A stretch of 26,392 nucleotides of DNA from Dicyema japonicum (taxonomy: Eukaryota > Dicyemida > Rhombozoa > Dicyemidae). Each line of letters begins with the position of its first letter. Position 1 is the stretch's first letter. The stretch is taken from contig RDEW01000093.1 of NCBI GenBank assembly GCA_011109175.1, positions 61,758 through 88,149 of the forward strand, read 5' to 3'. This document shows, one piece after another, positions 18,338-26,392 of the stretch. A program made the translations under genes and the position numbers. Below the pieces are notes generated by a model that ran no database searches, was not told the DNA's origin, and worked only from the letters and a program-made list of their open reading frames with translations.

Positions 18338-19251
18338 CAAACACACAATACTGCCACACGTGTGATGTTTATTTAAAAAATTAAATTAGATAATTAAGTA
18401 AATAATAAATTAAATAAAAAAATCTTTAAGTCATTTTGTTAAGATAAATTCAATTTTGATCATTTGAACCCTAAATATGACACAAAATATGACAATATGC
18501 TGCTACACTATTCTATGGTAGTTGACGAAATAAATATTTTTATAACCGAACAACGCGTATCTCGAATGGAGGCATTTCCTGTTCTTTAAAATGGTATTTT
18601 GCTAATTTTATTAATTAGGACAGAAGTTATTTTTTGATTTCCGTTCCTAAACGGAGATGCTTCAAGAAGCTTTTTCATGAAAAAGATCTTCACATTTTAA
18701 AACTCCAGTCAATAAATTTCTGATCTTTAGGGGGTAACTTGAACTTTGTTTGATGGGTAGATTTGACATAGGGAGTTTACATATCTGATTTTGTCTTATT
18801 TAATGTTGAGATTGAACTACCTCTAATTGGCGCCTTTCCAACATTTGACGTAAAAGGTTCACCTCCCATTATAGCGTGTTGTTATTTGGGTTATGATCGT
18901 TTGAAAAACCATATTTCACTTTCTATGTAATAAGTCCAGTTAACGAGGAAAAGCATTTTGATAGATCTGTAGGTTTCGTTTTTTCCTAATCTGATTTTTT
19001 TCTTCTTAGTTTTTTAATATAACAAAACATGATAGGTTTGAGATTTCGGATGTGAGATATGATCATTGGAGTGAGGTATAAAGTTAACCAAAGTTATCCA
19101 AAAAGAATGAAAACATTCTTGCTTGATCGTAGTTTGTTTTTAGACAGAATTTGACTTAAACTCTGACCTGTGGCTTGTATCCATCAAGAATAGTCCGTTT
19201 TTCCCAATGGTTAAAAGACCACCTCCAGTCCTTGGGGATTACAATATAGCC
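18338..19251. other. No gene supported
   Basis: The region should hold the PWP2 promoter near 18340-18400, which is very AT-rich. Around 18600-18720 a plus-strand stretch reads SVPKRRCFKKLFHEKDLHI but lacks a start, splice sites or recognised family. 19150-19250 is GC-richer and unassigned. Confidence 0.4.
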
Positions 19252-19440
19252 TAGGAAGGTGTCTACACGGAGGCGGAAAGCTTAAATAGGCAAACTAACT
19301 GTAATTCAACATAAACAATCTACTCATTTGCTATTGTACGAGTTATATACCCTCTATGTTTGATGCAAACATTAGAACCATGTCTAGTTAATAAACCATT
19401 AATATAAGACATCATTAAAATGTATTGATTATTAGTTTTA
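19252..19440. repeat. Left copy of a 190-bp duplication ending at an N
   Basis: Nearly identical to 19442-19633, with about four substitutions and a small indel (ctctatgttt versus ctctgcatgttt). As at 10900 and 16613, the N between the copies suggests overlapping haplotype contig ends. No gene inside. Confidence 0.85.
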
Positions 19441-19441
19441 N

Positions 19442-19633
19442 TAGGAAGGTGTCTACACGGAGGCGGAAAGCTTAAATAGGCAAACTAACTGTAATTCAAC
19501 ATAAATAATCTACTCATCTGCTATTGTACGAGTTGTATACCCTCTGCATGTTTGATGCAAACATTAGAACCATGTCTAGTTAATAAACCATTAATATAAG
19601 ACATCATTAAAATGTATTGATTATTAGTTTTAA
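19442..19633. repeat. Right copy of the 190-bp duplication after the N
   Basis: Partner of 19252-19440. It continues without interruption into the sequence upstream of the receptor phosphatase gene. Confidence 0.85.
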
Positions 19634-19839
19634 TAATTGAATAAAAATAATTCGAATAGATAATTAACTAAATATGAAAAGGCAATGTTTTTAATCGATA
19701 CGTTTATTTAATTAGCCATGTTATTTTATTATAGATATTTGTACTAGGATTGCTTGTTTATAAATTTAAATATTTTTTCATGTATATTTTTTATATTTAG
19801 CAATTTCATAGTTTGTCAAATTCATTAAATTCAATTTTC

Positions 19840-22800
19840 ATGCTTTCTTCAATATTTCTAATAATATCTATTTTAAAGTGTCAATATAACTTACCCCTTA
19901 AAAGTAAATATTGTTTAATCCAACTAGACGATATTAATATTACAACAATTTTTGATAATCTTCAATATGAAACAGAAAAAAGAGCAATGGCTTGGTGCGT
20001 TAACTCGGGTATTATAAAAGCGATCATTTATTGGTCATTGGAAACAAATAATTCCAAAATTTATATATCAGAAAATTTAAATTTTTTTAATATTGAAGTC
20101 GATTCAAATAAAAATCTTGGTGCGTTAACTCGGGTATTATAAAAGCGATCATTTATTGGTCATTGGAAACAAATAATTCCAAAATTTATATATCAGAAAA
20201 TTTAAATTTTTTTAATATTGAAGTCGATTCAAATAAAAATCTGTCATTATCTTGTTATGGATTTGATGTATATGGTCGTATGATTAAAAGAACAATGAAG
20301 TTAACATTTTTGGAATGGAAAACTGGTTTAAATTTATTTTAAAATTTCAAGGATTTCCTAGAATAAATGAAAAACCGTCATATTTTTCAAATGATTTTGG
20401 TTTACATTATTTATACTGTCATGCAAATGGTGAATTGCCATTAAAAATTATATGGTTTAAAAACTATGAAATTTTCGAACCATTAAATAGTTTTAAAATT
20501 TATTTTTTTACTTTAAGAGTCAAATGACGAAAAACAAATAAATGTCAATTCTAGCGGAGACTATTTTTGCTTGGCCGTTAACCGTCATGGAATTGCATTG
20601 TCTAAGAATATTGAAGTGACAATTGGTATCAAATAATAACAAATTATTTAAGATTTGGATATTTTCCCGTACTTTTCAACTATTTTGAATGATACTTACA
20701 TAATAAAGAAGGAAAAAATAATTACATGCAAAATAGATGGAATTCCAAAACCGAAAATTTTTTGGATAAACGACAAATTTAAAATTATAAATAATAATAT
20801 TATGACTATGAACCAAACTTCATCAATTCAAAAATTCATGTGTATTGGTTACTCTACTATTGGAACTATTTATAAGAAAATTGAATTTATTCAATATGGT
20901 TGATTTTTATCAATTATTGATTTGAATAGATATTTATAATTCATTTTTTGATATTAAGGCATGGGCCATCACAAATTCATCAGCTTTAATTTATTGGAAT
21001 CCTTCAACGACTGATATTGTAACATATTTAGAAATAAATTTATTTTAATAGAACTACCAGGTATATATAGGAACATCAGCAAACCATATTAATAATACAA
21101 TTGTTCCTCCCTTTTTGAGCACAAGAAAAAATATTTTATCTATAAATAACTTAAAAAGAATGGAATATTTTATTACTATCCATAGAATACGACTTCTGCG
21201 AACAATTAAAAGTCCTGTGATCTACCTAAATATGTCAAAAATATGTTTAAAAAATTTTTATTTTTATAGATCCATTATTTAAAATACAAATAAATGTAAC
21301 CAGTATCACATCACATAGCATCGCTATAAAATGGAAAATTAATAAAAATATATTAATCAGAAACTACAAGTTATATATAAAAGAAATCAGTCAAATTTAC
21401 TGGAAAGTATTTAATTTTATATTATTAATATAACATTAAGTATTGATTATGTATTTAGTTTCAAAATATTTGAATATTTTTTTATATTTAGGAAACAACA
21501 ACTGTCAATAACAAAGAAATTTTTTTTGACAATTTGCTACCAAATACTATGTATAAAATATCAATTTCAGCAATAACTCTCAAAGAGGAAGGTCCTTATT
21601 TAAAAAATGTTGAAATTAAGACTCATAAATACAGTAAATTTAAAGTACCTAAAAATAGAACCAATATATTCACCTTTACTTATCAGTGCATTTCCAATTA
21701 ATTCTAATGAAATAGAAATAAATTGGTTACCATTTAGTCGTATAGAAGACAATATTAGTTATTATCGCATTTATTTGGAGGAAAATAATATTTCCATAAG
21801 AAAAATCAATATTTATTTAAATGTAAAAAATATATTTCTACAAAAAACTGTTATTAAAGAATTAAAATCATATACTTACTACAAAATTTTTACTAGCATG
21901 GTAAATGAATTCGGAGAAGGCCCTTTATCAAAGTCAAAAATAATTAGAACTAAAAATAAAGGTTTAATAAATTCAACTATTTATAATTAGTACCCGATCC
22001 GCCGCGAAATATTACAATAAGTGTTTCATCACCAAATAGTGTATTAATAAAATGGAATAATGCAAATACATCAGCTAATCTGATTAATTTCTACAAATTT
22101 ATATTTTATTGTGAAAATAGTCAAGAGAAAATGTATAAACTTTTTGATAATGTTATTTCCATCGGAAATTTGCCCGAAAATTGTATTATGCTCATTAGAC
22201 TATTGGCTGTTAATTCTGAAGGATATAGCAATGAATCTACAAAACTAATTAAAAATATTATTTATAAGGGTTATTAAGTTATTTGAATTAATCTAGGTCC
22301 TACACCACCAATTGTGAATTGTTATCGATTGAACTCAACCTGTGCTTTATTTAAATTTAACGAAGTTTTTGAAAAGTTGAGAATCCTATGTTCTGAATTA
22401 AATTCAAATAAATCAGCTACAATTTATGAAACCAATTCATATAATTATAAAATTTGTGGATTAATCAAACGAAAATCATATTTATGCTTAATACAAGCTA
22501 AACAATTCGGAGTATTTGGAGAAAAAAATAGAGAAGTTTTAATTGGTGGAGGTTTAATAATTAATGAATTTTTTTATAGAAATTTACGATGAATTAATAA
22601 TTTTATCAAATACTTCAACTGATATATCAGTTAATATTAAAATTAAAAAACCAAAAAATTTAAATGTAAGACATTATATTGTATAATATATTTATTAAAA
22701 TTTTAAGATACATTATCATGGGTATAAAAAATATTTGACTGAATATAACATGTTGGATTACGTCAACCTCTCTAGGAAAATGATTTTAATTGCTAATAAT

Positions 22801-25545
22801 AGAACTTTAGAAAATATAAATATAAATGGTCTCATTCCTTATATGACGTATGTGATCACAATAAATTCTGAATATTACAATGGAAAAATTGGTACGCCAT
22901 CTAAATTTATAACATTCACAAATAAATCTGGTAAATAAATTTCATCAAGCGTTTTAGCCCCTCGTAATTTAAAGCCTCCGAAAATTTATTGGGACAAAAA
23001 TAAAATAATGGTTTATTTAGAAAATGCATCAGAAATAAATGGAATAATAGCATATAGTATTCTTGCAGTTGTGTCTGAAAAAATGTGGAATCAAAAATTA
23101 TTTTTTAATAATGTATATATTCAAATAAAAAATTAAGATAATCCAAAATTTTTCAGATTACTGTTTATTGGACATTTGTTTATTAGCAAAATGGTATGGA
23201 AGAAACATTCAGACTAATTTAGAAATTGGAGATGGATTCATTAGAAATGGATACAAAAATGTGAAACTTTTAAAAAATAAAAAATATCGATTTGCTATTC
23301 GATATTTTGTTAGTAAAAATGTAATTAAACTATGCACAATTATTTTAGATTTATGGTACCAGTGAGTTTAGTAAAACCCTAATTTTGATAAGTAAAAGTT
23401 CGATTAATCTCCTTTCATGGCATTATGCTGCTATTGCATTCGGATTGATAGCGTTAATTTCTTTAATATGTGGAATTTTGATTAGATCTTATAAAAAGTT
23501 AACATTTTAAAATAAAACTTTGCAGGGGAAAAAATCATTCTACCATGTTGCATGCAAACTTAAATAATTCTAAAGAATTATTTTTTCAGAAAAAGAACTC
23601 TTCTCGAACAAGTGAACCTGGAATTTTTTTAAATTCAAGTAAATACGAATTCTTAATTTTTAAGTTCTCCATTCGAACAAAAAATTGATGAACTATACTA
23701 GTTTCATAGAACATTATAATATTCTGAAAGAAAATAAAGATAATTTAATAAAAGAATTTAATCTACTCACTAAAGCACAGAAACTTAAAAAAATGAACAA
23801 TACTATTGAACATTTGGATGTTGAAAGTTATCTAATAAATTGTTTTAAAAACAAAAGTTGGTGCATGAATGTTGATGTATTTGAAAAGCATTTTATTAAT
23901 TTTATAGGTGTTTCTGAAATCACCTGGAAGTTTCTGGAATAAAATTTATCAATTAAATATAGTTACTATAATATCAATAGGAAATACAGCTGAATTTATT
24001 GTAACTTTTTATTTAAATATAGGATGACATAATTAATCAAACTTATTTTTCAAAAAATGACGATAAATCAATAAAATTTATCCAAACAAATGTTCTAGCA
24101 GAATTTACTCATTGTCAGTTTAAATTTATAGCAGTTGTATTTGTATAATTAACATAGCCGGGTAATGATAAAATAATAGATTGTTTCCATTTACATATGA
24201 TTGATTACAAAACGTGGAATACATCTTCTTTTATTAGATTTTTACAAATAGTAAGAAAATTTTATAAAACTAACTTTAAATATCAATATTGCTTGATTTA
24301 TAATAGGTTTATTTTAGATTTACTTTTAGCAAAAAAATAAATTTTGTTGGATTATATCTAATTATTGATAACGTAATGAGTTCTTTTCATTCAAAAACTA
24401 TGATTAATATTTTTGATGATGTTGAAAAACTTATTACAGAATTTCCACCTACATCCTTTAACACATATGATTATTTATTGTTGTATGAAATTTCAGTAGA
24501 AATCATTGAAGTATCAACTCATATTATTGAAATTGATAAATTAAAAAATTTTTATACAAAAAGTGAATATTTTGAAACCGAATTTATGGTTTTTTGAATA
24601 ATTTAAATATAATAGAGGTTGAAACATCACTCGAAATATTTATATAATATGACAATCGCAGTTTCAAAAGAAAATTTCATGAAAAATCGTTTTACAGACA
24701 CACTTCCATGTATTATATGATTGAAATTAATTTAGTTGACGAAAAAAGATTTATTTTTCAGTCGAGCAAAAGCAATTTATACATAAATGCATGCTATATT
24801 GATGTAAAATTATTTTATTACCAATTTAATAGAGTTTTAAAAAAGCAAATTCAATATTAGCTGCACAGTGTCCATTTGAAGAAACAATCAATGATTTTAT
24901 TCATATGCTGTGGCATTCAAAAACAAGATTTTTAATAGTTTTATGTTGTTTTCAAAATCATGGTGATGTATCGGTTTATAAAATTAATTATAGAAAAAAT
25001 GTCCTACTATTTGGTTGGAAAATTCTTCCGTTGAATATGAACAGTTTAGAATTGAATCGTTAGGTGAGTCAATAACCAACCAATATATTTTCAAAAAAGT
25101 GAAAATTACAAATTTAACGGTACGAAATATTTCCTTAAATATTAATAAGACGAGAGAATCCTTAATTATCAGTCAATATTATTACACTAAATGGAATAAG
25201 CGTGGTATCCTTCATCTAGGAAACTTCATTAACTTTGTACAAGAAATAATGTTAAAAACATCAACGATAACTTTATCACCTTTAACTATTGTTTGCAGGT
25301 ATTGAAATCAAATTTATATAGTTCTGGTTCGGATCGTTGTGGAATTTTTATTACGTTGTTTAATTTGTTGCAACAGATGCAAATTTATAATAATATGGAT
25401 ATAATGGGGACAATCATAAGATTAAGACAACAAAAAATGGGAATGATTAGAACAATAGTATAATAATCATATTTTTTAGATTCAGTATAATACATGCTAC
25501 AAAGCCATATTTGAATTTATTAATATGAAGTTACAAACGGAATAA
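19840..25545 (+). CDS. LAR-type receptor tyrosine phosphatase, degenerate
   Basis: The ATG at 19840 begins a signal peptide (MLSSIFLIISILKC). Then come three Ig domains (19990-20325; 20352-20625; 20653-20898), about seven fibronectin III repeats (20930-23440) and one transmembrane helix (AAIAFGLIALISLICGILI, then RSYKK). Two cytoplasmic PTP domains follow: D1 (23665-24585) and D2 (24613-25545), about 1,550 residues in all. This is the type IIA (LAR/delta/sigma) plan. D1 has MID for WPD and NSKKINF where C-X5-R should be. D2 retains KNRF (family KNRY), YINACYID, KCPTIW, WNK (family WPD) and CSSGSDR, so Cys and Arg are kept. The P-loop of each domain is split by a 23-nt intron (24307-24329; 25299-25321). 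Nearly 30 introns of mostly 22-33 nt were placed; the three inside early D1 are less certain. A 125-bp duplication in Ig1 disturbs the frame. Confidence 0.9.
19991..20240 (+). repeat. Exact 125-bp tandem duplication inside the RPTP Ig1 exon
   Basis: Copies start at 19991 and 20116 (cttggtgcgttaactcgggt...) and appear identical. The period is not a multiple of three, so straight translation stops at 20142. If 20120-20223 (gt...ag, 104 nt) is removed as an intron, only 7 codons are added and the frame is restored. Confidence 0.9.
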
Positions 25546-25644
25546 ATAAAATAATTAAATTATTACTAGTGTTGAAAATTTTGTTAATTATTATAAATGA
25601 AACAAAAGACCTTTATATTTTATAAATTTTTGAGATTAAGTTAG
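25546..25644. promoter_or_regulatory. 3' flank of the RPTP gene
   Basis: aataaataaaataatt overlaps and directly follows the stop codon (25543-25558) and contains AATAAA and AATAAAATAA motifs suitable for polyadenylation. Confidence 0.4.
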
Positions 25645-25683
25645 TTGATTACAGGGTCACGGGTTCGAGACCCGTACAGGGCT
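25645..25683 (+). repeat. tRNA 3'-half relic, Lys-like
   Basis: cagggtcacgggttcgagac followed by ccgtacagggc forms a perfect 5-bp T stem (25659-25663 with 25671-25675) around the loop ttcgaga, then a 3' acceptor strand acagggc. The variable loop agggtc resembles tRNA-Lys. No D arm, anticodon arm or matching 5' acceptor strand lies upstream, so this is a truncated tRNA or the remnant of a SINE head. Confidence 0.6.
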
Positions 25684-26108
25684 TTAAATTTTGGCTTTCT
25701 TGGCAAATGAAATCTTTTATTACATTGGATCTCATTGTTGTTTGTTCGAATCTGAAGATGGACATTACGGCGCATTGAAAGTACGTCCATCCAAATGAAA
25801 CATCAATAAGACCGTTTACCATTATCACTTTATTCTTCTCTCATATCTTTTTTGCCACACAATAATTACATGCCAAACTTCCATTTTCTTTACGTAATTC
25901 AGCATGCTATTTTCTTCAAAGATTACAAGGCCCACTTCTTGCCTAATTGACTTTAACAAGCGAAACAACGTGGATTTCAAATTCTACAAAATATTAGTTT
26001 TTGTATTTCTGAACAAGGCTGGTTTATACACTCGTTATGCCTCACCATCTGGACATTTGACAGGTTCCTGATATCTTCTTTTCTCCCAGTCTGTTTCTCG
26101 ATATAAAG
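25684..26108. other. No gene seen
   Basis: Unrecognised DNA. A minus-strand open frame (25977-26165) is partly created by the GC-rich hairpin cluster at its start and is not convincing. Confidence 0.45.
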
Positions 26109-26113
26109 TCTGA

Positions 26114-26162
26114 CCCCGTTTCGGGGCACACCCCGGCGGTGGGGCATCCCCGCATTTCGGGG
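26114..26162. repeat. Cluster of GC-rich nested hairpins
   Basis: Within about 50 bases lie ccccgtttcgggg (26114-26126), cggggcacaccccg (26122-26135), ggggcatcccc (26141-26151) and ccccgcatttcgggg (26148-26162). Each is a short perfect inverted repeat, and they overlap so that alternative folds compete. The flanks are AT-rich. Confidence 0.8.
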
Positions 26163-26194
26163 CATTTTTCATTTGGAGTCAATTTTCCAGCATT

Positions 26195-26214
26195 AATTTC
26201 CAAATTTGGAAATT
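26195..26214. repeat. Perfect 20-bp palindrome
   Basis: aatttccaaatttggaaatt reads identically on both strands. It lies about 30 bases after the GC-rich hairpin cluster and could be part of the same element or a dimeric binding site. Confidence 0.8.
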
Positions 26215-26392
26215 TTCTGGACCCCCAAACCAGGGCACAAAGTATTTGAAATATTCCAGAAACTCAGAGAACATAATTTTCTATTATCAGGCCCAATCAT
26301 TAAAAAATGCTTTATTGTTGCATCAAAAATTGGATTACAGTACTTCTATGTAGCAATTATGAGGGTGAAAAACTTGAACCACTGATTATTGG

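Noticed and set aside
25645-25683. Functional tRNA-Lys gene
   Set aside because: Only the variable loop, T arm and 3' acceptor strand are present; no D arm, anticodon arm or pairing 5' acceptor strand exists upstream.
25738-25760. Second Pol III B box (gttcgaatctga)
   Set aside because: No A box or tRNA-like fold at the right distance; likely chance similarity.
1-26392. CRISPR array, phage or bacterial operon content
   Set aside because: No regular short repeats with unique spacers and no bacterial gene organisation; genes are interrupted by introns and encode animal domain architectures.

Overview
The window looks like nuclear DNA from a small-genome animal, most likely a dicyemid mesozoan (a Dicyema-type parasite of cephalopods). 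Two things point there. First, the gene content is animal: a LAR-type receptor tyrosine phosphatase with Ig, fibronectin III, transmembrane and two PTP domains, a CARD caspase, a myotubularin, PIH1D2 and PWP2. Second, most introns that can be placed by protein homology are only 22-33 nt long, and introns of about 26 nt are the published hallmark of dicyemids. The species is an inference. No bacterial operons, ribosome binding sites or CRISPR arrays are present.

Layout. 1-300 is a 186-bp tandem repeat and 390-625 a decayed retroelement tail. 1019-1471 (-) encodes an AP-2 alpha-adaptin ear fragment, 2067-2294 (-) a small membrane ORF and 2897-3224 (+) a small three-exon ORF. 3629-3812 is a tRNA-derived SINE. 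3855-4798 (-) is PIH1D2, with an inverted copy of part of its last exon at 5093-5187. 5993-7681 (+) is a CARD caspase. 7836-10230 is repeat and LINE debris. 10671-11129 is a duplication around an N. 11937-12176 is an 18S rRNA fragment abutting a second SINE. 12931-14659 (-) is a catalytically dead MTMR6/7/8-like myotubularin. 14780-15925 holds LINE 3' ends and a reverse transcriptase fragment. 16457-16769 is a SINE duplicated around an N. 17843-18337 (-) is the 5' part of PWP2, cut by an N. 19252-19633 is another duplication around an N. 19840-25545 (+) is the receptor phosphatase. The end holds a tRNA 3'-half and a GC-rich hairpin cluster.

The genes do not form one pathway. They cover endocytosis (AP-2), axonemal dynein pre-assembly (PIH1D2), apoptosis (caspase), phosphoinositide and phosphotyrosine signalling (MTMR, RPTP) and ribosome biogenesis (PWP2). 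A shared theme is degenerate enzymes. The myotubularin lost its Cys and Arg, RPTP domain D1 lost its P-loop, RPTP D2 keeps C-X5-R but lost the WPD acid, and the caspase carries a stop codon in its CARD and a non-standard pentapeptide.

Single Ns at 10900, 15926, 16613, 17842 and 19441 mark contig joins. Three are flanked by near-identical 156-230 bp copies that differ by a few SNPs, and one truncates PWP2, so linkage across them should not be trusted.
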